Below, one piece after another: positions 1 to 8,918 of a stretch of 64,000 nucleotides of DNA (positions within the stretch are counted from its first letter, which is position 1; every line of letters begins with the position of its first letter). The DNA comes from Gastranaerophilus sp944325835. GTDB taxonomy: Bacteria > Cyanobacteriota > Vampirovibrionia > Gastranaerophilales > Gastranaerophilaceae. The DNA lies in NCBI GenBank assembly GCA_963931575.1, contig OZ007029.1:930001-994000 (forward strand), read 5' to 3'. The position numbers and the translations under genes are program-made. The notes under the pieces are model-generated. The model saw nothing but the letters and a program-made list of their open reading frames with translations. It did not search any database and was not told where the DNA came from.

Positions 1-2
1 AC

Positions 3-851
3 AGAAAAGAAAAATCCGGCGCGCTATCAGGTTTAACCCGTGTACAAGGTTTCACTCAAGACGATGCGCACGTATTCTGTACACCTGAACAACTCGTCGG
101 CGAAATCAACGAAATTATTGATTTTGTAGCTGATACTATGGCGTTATTCAATATGAGTTTTGAAGTTGAGCTTTCAACAAGACCGGAAAGTTACGTCGGC
201 GAAATTGAAAATTGGAACAGAGCCGAAGCCGGATTGAAAGAAGCAATGGACAAACGCGGTATGAAATATGATATTAACGAAGGTGACGGCGCATTCTACG
301 GCCCGAAAATCGACTTCAAAGTAAAAGATGCAATCGGCAGGACATGGCAATGTGCAACGATTCAGCTCGACTTTAACCTTCCTGAAAGATTTGGTATCAA
401 ATATCAGGACAAAGACGGTTCTATGAAAACGCCTGTAATGCTTCACCGCGTAATATTCGGTTCAATGGAACGTTTCCACGGAATTTTAATAGAACACTTT
501 GCCGGTGCGTTCCCGACATGGCTTGCACCTACTCAGGTCGCAATCGTGCCGATTTCAAACGACAAGCACACTGATTTCGCGGAAGAAGTCTACAAAAAAA
601 TGCGTGCTGCCGGTATTCGTGCAAAACTTGATGACCGTTCCGAAAGCATGAACTACAAAATCCGCGAAAGCCTGCAAGATAAGAAAATTCCTTACGTTGT
701 CGTAGTCGGCGACAAGGAAATTGAAACCAATGCTGTTGCAGTCCGCGCCCGCGGAATAGGTCAAATCGGAACCTTCAAGGTTGATGACTTCATCGACAAA
801 ATCGAAGAAGAAATAAAAACCAGAAAGATTGACTCATTTGCAAAAGCATAA
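3..851 (+). CDS. thrS: Threonyl-tRNA synthetase, C-terminal part (5' end outside window)
   Basis: The reading frame is open from the first bases of the window, so the gene begins upstream. It charges tRNA-Thr with threonine in the cytoplasm. The visible part holds the end of the class II catalytic core (ALSGLTRVQGFTQDDAH, class II motif 2 region, then the HRVIFGSMERF motif 3 region) followed by the roughly 100-residue anticodon-binding domain starting near FPTWLAPTQVAIVPIS. An internal ATG at 138 should not be taken as the start, because the conserved ALSGLTR segment lies before it. The gene ends in a bidirectional terminator shared with nagZ. Confidence 0.96.
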   Translation, partial: RKEKSGALSGLTRVQGFTQDDAHVFCTPEQLVGEINEIIDFVADTMALFNMSFEVELSTRPESYVGEIENWNRAEAGLKEAMDKRGMKYDINEGDGAFYGPKIDFKVKDAIGRTWQCATIQLDFNLPERFGIKYQDKDGSMKTPVMLHRVIFGSMERFHGILIEHFAGAFPTWLAPTQVAIVPISNDKHTDFAEEVYKKMRAAGIRAKLDDRSESMNYKIRESLQDKKIPYVVVVGDKEIETNAVAVRARGIGQIGTFKVDDFIDKIEEEIKTRKIDSFAKA

Positions 852-854
852 AAC

Positions 855-884
855 AAAAATCCCGCCCAAAAGGCGGGATTTTTT
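855..884. terminator. Bidirectional intrinsic terminator between thrS and nagZ
   Basis: Stem ATCCCGCC/GGCGGGAT around a CAAAA loop, with a T run on the plus side and an A run (T run on the minus strand) on the other side. It lies between convergent genes and overlaps the nagZ stop codon. Confidence 0.85.
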
Positions 885-1839
885 ATAATTGTTTTTTTAA
901 AGCAATAATCCGTTCAAAAGATTTATCAATTTTTTCGCGCAGATCTGAATCGTGTTCAGCCAATTTTGCGATTTTTTCGATTGTATCAATAATTTCAGGG
1001 GTAGAATTGCGGTAGATAAACATATTTAATCCTGCCCGAATACCTTTAACACAGGCTTCAAATGGTGTATAAAACTCTGAAACACCTTTCATAATCATAT
1101 CATCAGAAATCGCAACGCCGTTAAAGCCAAGATTATTGTGCAGATAGTTTAAAGCGTTTTCGCTAAGCGAAGTCGGAACAATCTCTTTATCAAAACAGCT
1201 GCAATGAAGGTGGGCAACCATAACCATGCCAATTCCGCCTTCAATCGCAGATTTAAACGGTGCTATATGGAGTCGTTCCATTTCCTCAAGCGGCAGTGTG
1301 ATTTCCGGCAATCCGAGGTGGCTGTCAACACAGGCATCGCCATGACCCGGAAAATGTTTAACACACGGGATAATTCCGTTTTTTTCGTATGTTCGTGAAA
1401 CAATTTTTTCAGCCTCCATAACCTCTTCCGGCTTATCAGAAAACGCGCGTTCGCCGATTATGGGATTCAGGGGATTTGTATTTACATCAATGCAGGGCGC
1501 AAAATTCAAATTAAGCCCGTATTCTTTCAATTCCTGTGCAATTGCAGTAGTCTGTTCTTTCAAAATACCTTTCTCAAAAGCGTAACGGGCAGAAAGATAT
1601 TTTTTCCCGCCGTGAATATTCTCTGTGCGCTCGACCCTGCCGCCCTCCTGATCAATTGATAAAAACGGCGGTATCAGGGCACGTTTTCGACACTCATCTA
1701 CAAGAGCTTTAAATTGTTCGACACTTTGAATATCGCGGGTAAAAAATATCATCCCGCCCAGACCGAGCTTTAGCGCATCCTTCCAGCCGCCGCCTTCTGT
1801 ACCAAGTATAAACATTTGATAAACTTTTTCACGCAGCAT
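883..1839 (-). CDS. nagZ: Beta-N-acetylhexosaminidase, GH3 family (NagZ type)
   Basis: Removes N-acetylglucosamine from 1,6-anhydro-muropeptides in cytoplasmic cell-wall recycling. The 318-residue protein is a single TIM-barrel GH3 domain. I see SIDQEGGRVER near residue 62, the NagZ signature KHFPGHGDACVDSHLGLP near 160 (its His is the likely acid/base partner), and AISDDMIMKGV near 245, where the Asp should be the nucleophile. There is no second GH3 C-terminal domain, as is usual for NagZ. The ATG overlaps the stop of the upstream gene (TAATG), which suggests translational coupling. murQ at 46.7-47.6 kb acts in the same pathway. No signal peptide is seen, in line with a cytoplasmic enzyme. 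Confidence 0.93.
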   Translation of the reverse strand: MLREKVYQMFILGTEGGGWKDALKLGLGGMIFFTRDIQSVEQFKALVDECRKRALIPPFLSIDQEGGRVERTENIHGGKKYLSARYAFEKGILKEQTTAIAQELKEYGLNLNFAPCIDVNTNPLNPIIGERAFSDKPEEVMEAEKIVSRTYEKNGIIPCVKHFPGHGDACVDSHLGLPEITLPLEEMERLHIAPFKSAIEGGIGMVMVAHLHCSCFDKEIVPTSLSENALNYLHNNLGFNGVAISDDMIMKGVSEFYTPFEACVKGIRAGLNMFIYRNSTPEIIDTIEKIAKLAEHDSDLREKIDKSFERIIALKKQL

Positions 1840-2417
1840 TATTTCACCATAGAATATGCTTCAAGCATAGGTTTAAAATTGCCGGTTTCAACAACTTTTT
1901 CTATCAACGGTAGAATTTCTTTATCGTCTTTCAACTGTTTAACACCCGCAGGCAGCTTCAAATCAGCAGCTTTACTAACCTTTATAAAGCCTTCATTAAC
2001 CTTTAAAAATTCCTCATAATCATTCAGGATAGTGTTATAAAGTTCCGGCACCTGCCAGTTTTGCCCTGTATAATATTTCAAATCTTTAGCGTACTGCTGC
2101 AGATAATTTCTTACGAATTGAACTTCCGCGACATTCTCTTCTTCACTGTATTCGCCGCCAAAACAAATATTATTCAAAATTAATTTATCCGGATAAATTT
2201 TTGCAATATCAGCCCACAGAATACAAGCGGCATAGAAGCCGATATTCCTTTCAACCAGACGCAGAAGTTTTGCGTTATAAGCCTTAAATTGCTGTTTTTT
2301 CTGCGCAAAAGCATAACCTGAAAGATTATAATAAAAGCTTTCAATATCGCGCGAAATCAAAGATAAATGTATTGTAAACCCCGGGTCAAACTCTATTCCT
2401 TCTTCAAAATTAATCAT
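1839..2417 (-). CDS. Hypothetical protein, coupled to nagZ
   Basis: I do not recognise this 192-residue protein. It is soluble, mostly helical by composition, rich in Tyr, Asn and Leu, with no membrane segment or metal motif. I chose the ATG at 2417 rather than an in-frame ATG six codons upstream, because AAGGAG sits 8 nt before the inner ATG and the outer ATG has no ribosome site. Its stop overlaps the nagZ start by one base, so the two are probably translated together. A TACAAT hexamer about 40 nt upstream could be the -10 of the operon. The link to muropeptide recycling rests on coupling only. Confidence 0.75.
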   Translation of the reverse strand: MINFEEGIEFDPGFTIHLSLISRDIESFYYNLSGYAFAQKKQQFKAYNAKLLRLVERNIGFYAACILWADIAKIYPDKLILNNICFGGEYSEEENVAEVQFVRNYLQQYAKDLKYYTGQNWQVPELYNTILNDYEEFLKVNEGFIKVSKAADLKLPAGVKQLKDDKEILPLIEKVVETGNFKPMLEAYSMVK

Positions 2418-2469
2418 GCTCAAATCTCCTTCCATTCCCTTTATAAGGGAAATTGTAGCACGAAATTAA

Positions 2470-3417
2470 TCAGGACTCAATCAATACGGAATTCATCAAA
2501 TTATTTTCAAGCAGCACAACATTAATCTTTAACCGGTCAATTTCATCCGGCTGTACCGGTGCAAAACGATTGTCTGAAAACGCAACGCCAAAAGAACGTT
2601 TGACAAGAGCTTTAAAAAGTTTTTCCCGCGTTTTAAAAGAACCGCTGACGCCGCGGACAAACCCGTCTTTTTCAAGAGAAATTATTATTTTAAACTCCTG
2701 ATTGAAAACTTCCGGAAAGTTAAAACATTCCGAGCAGGCAATATGCATATTGTTTTTCAAATTAAACTTAACAAAATCAATAACAGTATCAGAATAATAT
2801 TTTTTAACATAACCGGCACTTGAACCTTCGTACAGCATCCACGCACCGTAGCCTAACGTTGAGGCAAAATTAGTATTAAAATCCGCAGAATTGGCAAGTT
2901 CAAGCCTGATAAACGAATACCCTTTATCAGACGCGTAACCCAGCAGCGACGGTAAGACCTCAAATGCTGAAAACTCTTCAAATGTTATATCCTTATTAAT
3001 CTTATTTTCTTCAATATTTCCGGCAGTAAAAGAATCTATATCACGGGCATCGTTATAGTTAAACCCGCGGCTTAAAGTAGTCAAAATTACAAGTGCAGTG
3101 TCATTTTCAATAATATTCGGGTTAATATCTTCACTGCAGGTTTTAACAATAACTTCTCTATCGTTCAAAAGGTCAAGATGCTCAGATATATCATCGTTTG
3201 TAGGTGAATATATAACAACTTTTTTCAAATCCTTATCAAGAGTCTTATATGCACGCTCGCAAATGTTAGTTAATTGCTTATTTCCATAGGGCAAAATGAG
3301 CATTTTTGTAACGCCGTGGATGCCGCTATCAAATGAGATACCGCTCTGGCAATTGAAACGATAAAAAGAATCTGATACTGAAAAGGTAAACATATTCAGA
3401 TTATAAATTTGCGACAA
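2470..3417 (-). CDS. Memo-like / AMMECR1-like fusion protein
   Basis: The last 75 residues (near 245-315) look like an AMMECR1 domain: GFVRGVSGSFKTREKLFKAL followed by FSDNRFAPVQPDEIDRLKINV corresponds to the family pattern of LRGCIGxF and AxxDxRFxPL. The N-terminal 240 residues resemble, weakly, the MEMO fold that is often fused or adjacent to AMMECR1 in the AmmeMemoRadiSam system; the usual His metal ligands of MEMO are not obvious. The marked start is a TTG with no Shine-Dalgarno. An ATG lies 8 codons in and the frame is open further upstream, so the N-terminus is uncertain. It follows ribD by 26 nt on the same strand. No radical SAM partner is next to it. Confidence 0.6.
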   Translation of the reverse strand: MSQIYNLNMFTFSVSDSFYRFNCQSGISFDSGIHGVTKMLILPYGNKQLTNICERAYKTLDKDLKKVVIYSPTNDDISEHLDLLNDREVIVKTCSEDINPNIIENDTALVILTTLSRGFNYNDARDIDSFTAGNIEENKINKDITFEEFSAFEVLPSLLGYASDKGYSFIRLELANSADFNTNFASTLGYGAWMLYEGSSAGYVKKYYSDTVIDFVKFNLKNNMHIACSECFNFPEVFNQEFKIIISLEKDGFVRGVSGSFKTREKLFKALVKRSFGVAFSDNRFAPVQPDEIDRLKINVVLLENNLMNSVLIES

Positions 3418-3443
3418 GGCAAATAAATCAGAAAGAAGTCTAA

Positions 3444-4475
3444 TTATTTTTTATGCAGGATTAATAGAATATCAGGCAGGAATTTCACGACATCTGTTAT
3501 AACGAATTCTTCCGATTCATTAATATCAAAAACTTTTCTATAGTCAAACGAGGATTTTGCGCTGTTATCACCGACGATTTTTGGCGCTATAAAATTATAA
3601 ATTTTATCCGCATAAGGGAGGAATGCTCCGCTCAGCTTGCCGCCGCTCTCAACTATCACCGACATTATGCCCAGCTCGTAAAGTTTATTAAGGATAAATT
3701 CAACATCCAGAGCGCCGTCCACAACAGGTGCCGGAATATATGTTACATTATCTGCACTTTTAGGCGTTTTCTTTTCATCATAAAAAACAAAGATTTCACC
3801 CTGCTCGTAAATAGTTGAAGCAAGATCCGTAGTTAAATTTCTATCAAGAATAACCTTTTTAGCATGGTGCATTATCGGGTTATCGGAATTGACAGTAACA
3901 CTGGAAGTCAAAATCGCGTCGTATTTTTCGCGAATATTCCGGACTTCCATACGCGACCTTTCAGAGGTAATCCATTTTGAAGAACCGTTTGACGTTGCAA
4001 TTTTACCGTCAAGCGTCGTAGCCGTTTTTATCGCCACAAAAGTTCTTTTTTCTTCCTGATTAACAATAAAAATTTCATTTAACTGTTTACACTCTTTTTC
4101 CATAACGCCCTCAATTACTTCAATACCTGCCTCTTTAAGTTTTGATATTCCGTCAACTTTCGGATTTGGATCCCGCATACCTATAACAACTTTTTTTATC
4201 CCGTGTTCAATAATTAAATCCGTGCAGGGCGGGGTTTTGCCGTAATGAGAACACGGTTCAAGATTAACATATAAAGTTCCACCCTCTGCTGCGCCAACAG
4301 GCAATTTTGTAAGCGCATCCCTCTCGGCATGGTTTTCACCGTATTTTGCATGGTATCCGGTAGAAATAATTTCACCGTTCCTATCCAGAACAACGCACCC
4401 CACAAGCGGATTTGGCGAAGTTTTACCGGTCCCCTTGCTTGCTAATTCTAAACAAATGTTCATATATCTTTGCAT
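3444..4475 (-). CDS. ribD: Bifunctional riboflavin deaminase/reductase RibD
   Basis: Carries out steps two and three of riboflavin synthesis: deamination of the pyrimidine ring, then NADPH reduction of the ribosyl side chain. The N-terminal deaminase domain has SPNPLVGCVV, the zinc ligand and proton shuttle in HAERDA (near residue 49) and the PCSHYGKTPPC zinc cysteines (near 74-84). The reductase domain begins around 145 with VAIKTATTLDGKIAT and SKWITSE. At 343 residues it is of normal length for a fused RibD. The other flavin genes in the window, ribH (47.6 kb) and ribF (29.4 kb), are not clustered with it. No FMN riboswitch is visible upstream. Confidence 0.95.
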   Translation of the reverse strand: MQRYMNICLELASKGTGKTSPNPLVGCVVLDRNGEIISTGYHAKYGENHAERDALTKLPVGAAEGGTLYVNLEPCSHYGKTPPCTDLIIEHGIKKVVIGMRDPNPKVDGISKLKEAGIEVIEGVMEKECKQLNEIFIVNQEEKRTFVAIKTATTLDGKIATSNGSSKWITSERSRMEVRNIREKYDAILTSSVTVNSDNPIMHHAKKVILDRNLTTDLASTIYEQGEIFVFYDEKKTPKSADNVTYIPAPVVDGALDVEFILNKLYELGIMSVIVESGGKLSGAFLPYADKIYNFIAPKIVGDNSAKSSFDYRKVFDINESEEFVITDVVKFLPDILLILHKK

Positions 4476-4533
4476 AATTGAATTCTACTACAAAAAATGC
4501 TATTATTGCAAAAGTTTAACAAGGAGAAAAAAT

Positions 4534-5190
4534 ATGGACATCAGATACCTAGGCCACAGCGCATTTGAATTTACGAATAAAGACACACAAATTTTAGTTG
4601 ACCCGTACCTTACAATAGAAAACTACAACTGGCATGAACGCAATATCACTGATATATTGTTAACCCACGCACACTATGACCACCTCGGTCAAGCAATTGA
4701 AATTGCCAAAGAAAAAGGCGCAACCATAACTGCAGTCGCGGAGCTTGCCGGATACTGCCAGGAACAGGGATGTAAAATTATAGCAGTAAATTTAGGCGGA
4801 CGCGTAACTTATGACTGGGGAAGCGCAATATTTTTACCGGCGTTTCATTCCAGCTCCCTGCCTGACGGGCGTTACGCAGGACATGCAGCGGCAATTCTTT
4901 TTGATATCGACAATGTAAGAATTTACCACGCCGGCGATACCTGCCTGCATCAGGAAATGAAATCGGTCAAAGAGCTTTACCGTCCGCAGATTGCAATGCT
5001 TCCGATAGGCGGGAAATTTACTATGGATATTGAACACGCTGCAATTGCCGCACAATGGATTGGCGCGCAAAGAATTGTTCCTATGCATTACAATACTTTC
5101 CCTGAGATTAAGGCTGATCTGGAACGTTTTGCAATGCTCTTGCAAAATAACAATTCAATGCTTTTCGCCCTCGACCCGAATAAACAATAA
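4534..5190 (+). CDS. UPF0173 metal-dependent hydrolase (metallo-beta-lactamase fold)
   Basis: A 219-residue protein of the UPF0173/UlaG-like branch of the metallo-beta-lactamase fold. It starts with MDIRYLGHSAFEF and has the metal-binding THAHYDH at residues 44-50, HAGDT near 130 and a late HY pair (PMHYNTFP). The substrate of this family is not established. I placed the start at the ATG preceded by AAGGAG with a 7-nt spacer. A longer upstream reading frame would overlap the divergent ribD start and adds residues not seen in the family. It is divergent from ribD and is followed by gshB on the same strand. Confidence 0.88.
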   Translation: MDIRYLGHSAFEFTNKDTQILVDPYLTIENYNWHERNITDILLTHAHYDHLGQAIEIAKEKGATITAVAELAGYCQEQGCKIIAVNLGGRVTYDWGSAIFLPAFHSSSLPDGRYAGHAAAILFDIDNVRIYHAGDTCLHQEMKSVKELYRPQIAMLPIGGKFTMDIEHAAIAAQWIGAQRIVPMHYNTFPEIKADLERFAMLLQNNNSMLFALDPNKQ

Positions 5191-5242
5191 GGCTATTGAA
5201 CCGTAAAAACTTTTAATCTTTCATGTTGAAAAAGAGGGGAAA

Positions 5243-6199
5243 ATGAAAGTTTTATTTATAATTGACAGAATTGAATTGAAATATTTTGAATTCAATGATT
5301 TAGTGACGAATTTCTGGTTTATTAAAGGGCTGCTTGAAAAAGGCGCAGAAGTCGACATTGCAACGATTGACAATCTCGGCCTGAAAGACGGCATCGCCTA
5401 CGCAAATGCAAGAAAAAGCTACCTGAAAGACGAAAATATCTTCTATGAAAAAGAGTTTTCACATAAAGAAATCGAAAGCTATAATCTTGTAATGTTTAGA
5501 CCGGATCCGCCGGTGGACTTAGATTATATTAACGCGACTTATGTTTTCGACTTCGTTAATGAAAACAAAACGCACGTTATAAATTCGCCAAAAGCAATCC
5601 GCAACTTTAACGAAAAGCTTCATACACTTAAATTCAGACATCTCATGCCCAAGAACATCGTTACAAGTTCAAAAGAGGATATTCTGGGATTTTTAAAAGA
5701 GGAAAAACACCTTGTTTTAAAGCCGCTGAATGCCTGCTTCGGTCAGGGTGTAATGCTTCTAAACGAAAATGACCCTAATATAACCGCAATTATCAATTCA
5801 ATGACTGCAAACGGAACACGTATGATAATGGTTCAAAAATATATCGAAAAAGCTAAATTTGGCGATAAGAGGGTACTTTTTTTAGGCGGAGAGGTTCTGG
5901 ACTACTGCGTACAAAAGCTTCCGGGTAAGAATGATTTTAAATTCAACGAGCACTGCGACAAAAACATTATCCGCGCAGAACTGAGTGAAAAGGAAAAAGC
6001 TGATTTCACGCCGGTTGCAAAAGAGCTAAATGAAATGGGACTTTCTATGGTCGGGCTGGATGTTATTGACGGTAAGATTATTGAAATCAACGTGACAAGT
6101 CCGTGTTACTTTATAAGAGAAATCAACCAACATTTCGGAATTAATCTCAACGAAAGGCTGGTTGATTATCTGATGTCTTTTGCGCCTGCTGCGGTTTAA
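5243..6199 (+). CDS. gshB: Glutathione synthetase, prokaryotic type
   Basis: ATP-grasp ligase joining gamma-glutamylcysteine and glycine. The 318-residue protein has the family landmarks: RPDPPVDLDYINATY near residue 90, NSPKAIRNFNEKL near 115, the ATP-binding stretch VLKPLNACFGQGV near 158, and the metal-binding end VGLDVIDGKIIEINVTSP near 270. AGAGGGGAAA precedes the ATG. The partner gshA is not in this window. Its stop overlaps that of the convergent proC by four bases. Presence of glutathione synthesis agrees with a cyanobacterial relative, since that phylum makes glutathione, but this is not diagnostic. Confidence 0.92.
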   Translation: MKVLFIIDRIELKYFEFNDLVTNFWFIKGLLEKGAEVDIATIDNLGLKDGIAYANARKSYLKDENIFYEKEFSHKEIESYNLVMFRPDPPVDLDYINATYVFDFVNENKTHVINSPKAIRNFNEKLHTLKFRHLMPKNIVTSSKEDILGFLKEEKHLVLKPLNACFGQGVMLLNENDPNITAIINSMTANGTRMIMVQKYIEKAKFGDKRVLFLGGEVLDYCVQKLPGKNDFKFNEHCDKNIIRAELSEKEKADFTPVAKELNEMGLSMVGLDVIDGKIIEINVTSPCYFIREINQHFGINLNERLVDYLMSFAPAAV

Positions 6200-7008
6200 C
6201 CGAGTTCTGAGGCTTTTTTCGCAGTATCTGCAATAACTTTTTCAAACATTTTGTCAGAATTTTCTTCTTTCATTGTCGAGATTCCGACAAATGTGCAACC
6301 GCCTTTGGTTGCGACATTATCAATAAGGTTTTGAACTGTCAATTCACCGCGATTTTCAACCATTTTGGCAGAACCCAGTGCGGTTTGAGTTGCAAGAAGC
6401 AGCGATTTTTCATAATCAAGTCCCAGCTTTTCACCAGCACGAGCTATATCTTCAATAACCTGATAGAAAAACGCAGGGCCTGAACCGGAAATTGCAGTAA
6501 TTATGTCTATCTGTTTTTCGTCCACCAGAATGGCTTTTCCAACAGTTGACATCAAATTCAAAACGAATTCAGCATCAGCATCTGTTGCAAGCGCCCCTTT
6601 TACGACACCTGCCATTCCAAGCCCGAGAAGCGCCGGAGTGTTAGGCATTACTCTCACAACACGCTGCTGCGGCAGTACAGAATTAATTTTAGAGGTAGAA
6701 ACACCGGCCGCAATCGAGATTAAAAGTTTGTCAGAAGCAAAAACCGGCTTGATTTCCTCAAGAACATTCAATACATACGCCGGTTTTGTCGCAATCAACA
6801 AAACATCCGCACGTTTTGCCAGTTCCATATTATCAGAAATAACCTCTATTCCGAGTCTGTCAGATGCAAGCTGTGCGATTTCAGAATTAACCTCCGAGCC
6901 TATAAGCTCAAAATTTTTAGCACTGCAAGAGCCTGAAATCCCCTTTATAATAGCACCGGCCATTTTACCACACCCGATAAAACCTAACTTTAAAACACCT
7001 TTGTTCAT
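6196..7008 (-). CDS. proC: Pyrroline-5-carboxylate reductase
   Basis: Last step of proline synthesis: NAD(P)H reduction of pyrroline-5-carboxylate. The N-terminal Rossmann motif is LGFIGCGKMAGAI. The family signature is seen near ATKP and AAGVS, RVMPNTPALLGLGM, and the C-terminal SGSGPAFFYQVIEDIA with AGEKLGL. I chose the ATG at 7008, since GAGG lies 9 nt upstream; an in-frame ATG five codons earlier has only a poor, too-close site. The gene is divergent from rpmH and its 3' end overlaps gshB by four bases. Confidence 0.92.
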   Translation of the reverse strand: MNKGVLKLGFIGCGKMAGAIIKGISGSCSAKNFELIGSEVNSEIAQLASDRLGIEVISDNMELAKRADVLLIATKPAYVLNVLEEIKPVFASDKLLISIAAGVSTSKINSVLPQQRVVRVMPNTPALLGLGMAGVVKGALATDADAEFVLNLMSTVGKAILVDEKQIDIITAISGSGPAFFYQVIEDIARAGEKLGLDYEKSLLLATQTALGSAKMVENRGELTVQNLIDNVATKGGCTFVGISTMKEENSDKMFEKVIADTAKKASELG

Positions 7009-7035
7009 AAAATTTAACCTCATATTCCCATTTTG

Positions 7036-7064
7036 TTGACTAATGATTTTTTTTGTTATAGCAT
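7036..7064 (+). promoter_or_regulatory. Likely rpmH promoter
   Basis: TTGACT at 7036-7041 is followed at 15-17 nt by the AT-rich TATAGCAT. It lies 40 nt before the rpmH start, which has its own AAAGGA site. The exact -10 register is uncertain. Confidence 0.5.
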
Positions 7065-7103
7065 AAAAATAAATCTGAATAAACTAGCAAAGGAAATAAT
7101 AAA

Positions 7104-7256
7104 ATGAAACGTACACTAGAAGGAACTAAAAGAAAAAGACAAATGGTAAGCGGTTTTAGAGCAAGAATGGCTACTCCTGGCGGCCGCGAAGTTTTGAACA
7201 GACGCCGTGCAAAAGGTCGTCACCAATTAGCTATCACAGCTAAAGAACGTGCATAG
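7104..7256 (+). CDS. rpmH: 50S ribosomal protein L34
   Basis: A 50-residue basic protein starting MKRTLEGTKRKRQMVSGFRARM and containing RRRAKGRHQL, the standard L34 sequence. CAAAGGA lies 9-10 nt before the ATG. It is first in the rpmH-rnpA unit, as in most bacteria. The usual downstream yidD/yidC genes are missing here. Confidence 0.95.
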   Translation: MKRTLEGTKRKRQMVSGFRARMATPGGREVLNRRRAKGRHQLAITAKERA

Positions 7257-7316
7257 GCGGGGTCAACCGCCCCTCTTACTTGGGTTAACGGCAAGATTTT
7301 ACAGAGAGGCGCACAA

Positions 7317-7670
7317 ATGCTCAAAAAGCAATATCGTTTAAAAAATAAAAAAGCATTTAATGCAATTTACAAACTGAGAAACTCCACCCATAAGGGCGGA
7401 GTATCTTTGTTTGCAGGGATAAAGAAAAAAGACACGGAACAACCTACCAGAGTAGGGTTTGTTGTTAGCAAAAAAACTCATAAACGCGCCGTAAAACGGA
7501 ACCGGCTTCGCAGACTTATGAGAGAAAGCTACAGGCTTTTGCAAAAAGAGAATGCTCTTGGCTGCTCGCAAGAATATATGTCACTGATTTTTGTCGGGAC
7601 CGAACACGCGCTTGGGAAATCGTTCCTGGAAATTCAAAGCATCATAGACGAACTTTTAAAGAGGTTGTAA
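7317..7670 (+). CDS. rnpA: Ribonuclease P protein component
   Basis: Protein cofactor of RNase P, which matures tRNA 5' ends. The 117-residue protein has RVGFVVSKKTHKRAVKRNRLRR (the RNR motif and basic helix are recognisable around residues 42-64) and the MRESYRLL tail of that helix. GAGAGGCG precedes the ATG. Its stop overlaps the start of the next gene (TAATG), indicating coupling. The RNase P RNA gene is not in this window. Confidence 0.94.
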   Translation: MLKKQYRLKNKKAFNAIYKLRNSTHKGGVSLFAGIKKKDTEQPTRVGFVVSKKTHKRAVKRNRLRRLMRESYRLLQKENALGCSQEYMSLIFVGTEHALGKSFLEIQSIIDELLKRL

Positions 7671-8194
7671 TGCTGGAAGGACAATTTGTTGATCATGCAT
7701 TCAAATTTGACAACCTGCGTTACTATGCGGTTACGCCCTCCAGCGATTTCGCGACCTCGCTTGGCGGTGATTCGATATACAAATACTCACTTAAAGAATC
7801 CGATTACCCGACACTTATTCTCACTGACCCCCTAAAAGATGCGGATGGAAACGTTCTCATTCCGGGGCATTATGAACTTGCGATTTCGGATTTAAGAGAT
7901 TATTTTATCCTTATGCAATCAAAAAAGCCGCTGGCTATTTTTCCGGTATTTAAAGTCGAAGAAGATATGTCCGAGCAGGATAGAGCAAACGACAAAGAAT
8001 ATCAAAAAATCAAGAAAAAACAGGAAAAAGAAAGAAAAAAAGTCAATAAAAAGCGCCGTGCTGCCGGCATGAGCGAGGATGAAGAAAAAATTTATATGGA
8101 AGCAAGTATTGAATATATTCCGGACGGCGATTATTTTTTAATCAAATATGAGCGCGGAACAATTCGCGCCTGGGGAGCGATTAAAAGTTATTAA
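7670..8194 (+). CDS. Hypothetical protein coupled to rnpA
   Basis: No family recognised. The 174-residue protein has a probable beta-rich N-terminal half and a highly charged Lys/Glu segment (residues about 103-140) likely to form a helix or coiled coil, then a beta-like tail. There is no signal peptide or membrane segment. It is translationally coupled to rnpA by a one-base overlap, in the position where yidD and yidC usually sit. It resembles neither of these: it has no membrane helices and no YidD cysteines. Confidence 0.7.
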   Translation: MLEGQFVDHAFKFDNLRYYAVTPSSDFATSLGGDSIYKYSLKESDYPTLILTDPLKDADGNVLIPGHYELAISDLRDYFILMQSKKPLAIFPVFKVEEDMSEQDRANDKEYQKIKKKQEKERKKVNKKRRAAGMSEDEEKIYMEASIEYIPDGDYFLIKYERGTIRAWGAIKSY

Positions 8195-8249
8195 CTTCTG
8201 GTAAAAATTTTTCGCTATGCTATAATTCAAATTAAAGAAGAGGGAAAGC

Positions 8250-8918
8250 ATGCGACAATCATCACTTTTAGATATAATTTCGCCGATAATGGTCGGGCCG
8301 TCGAGTTCGCACACAGCAGGTGCTGTCCGGCTGGGACTTCTTGCGCGAAATGTCTACGATAATCCGGTTGAAAAAATCACTTTCAGGCTTTATAATTCTT
8401 ATGCCCAGACCGGCAAGGGCCACGGAACCGACAAAGGACTTCTTGCAGGCGTTCTGGGGCTTGGGGTTGATGATGTAAGAATTCGTGATATTTTTCATTC
8501 GGAACTGGCAAAAAATATTGACTACAAATTTGAATACTACAACGATTTTAACCGCCACCCGAACGCAGTAGATTTCATCTTTGACGGCAAAAATAAAATG
8601 CAAATCTCGGGTGATTCAATCGGAGCCGGCGAAATCGCTATACGAAAAATTAACGAATTTTCTGTTAAATTCACAGGGAAATACAACACATTACTACTTG
8701 TATATCAAGATGTTAAAGGTATGATATCCCGCGTCAGTACGATTATTCAGGCAGAAGACGTAAATATTGCGTCACTGCACTGTGACAGAAGCGGGAAAGG
8801 CGAAACAGCTTCAATGTGTATCTGCATTGACGGCGAGCTTGAACAATCCGCAATTGATAAAATCAAAAAAATTGAACACCTCGATATGGTAAGATATGTA
8901 AGGAAATTGGGAAATTGA
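8250..8918 (+). CDS. sdaAB: L-serine dehydratase, beta subunit
   Basis: Small subunit of the two-chain iron-sulfur L-serine dehydratase, which turns serine into pyruvate and ammonia. It has ISPIMVGPSSSHTAGAVRLG near residue 11, the serine-dehydratase beta signature, and a C-terminal ACT domain from about residue 147 (LLVYQDVKGMISRVSTII). GAGGGAAAG precedes the ATG. A TATAAT at 8221 is a fair -10. Its TGA overlaps the TTG start of the alpha-subunit gene, so both subunits should be made in equal amounts. Confidence 0.93.
   Translation: MRQSSLLDIISPIMVGPSSSHTAGAVRLGLLARNVYDNPVEKITFRLYNSYAQTGKGHGTDKGLLAGVLGLGVDDVRIRDIFHSELAKNIDYKFEYYNDFNRHPNAVDFIFDGKNKMQISGDSIGAGEIAIRKINEFSVKFTGKYNTLLLVYQDVKGMISRVSTIIQAEDVNIASLHCDRSGKGETASMCICIDGELEQSAIDKIKKIEHLDMVRYVRKLGN

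Noticed and set aside
4435..4533. Longer N-terminus for the UPF0173 hydrolase
   Set aside because: It would overlap the divergent ribD start, and the ATG at 4534 has a proper ribosome site and the family's first residues.
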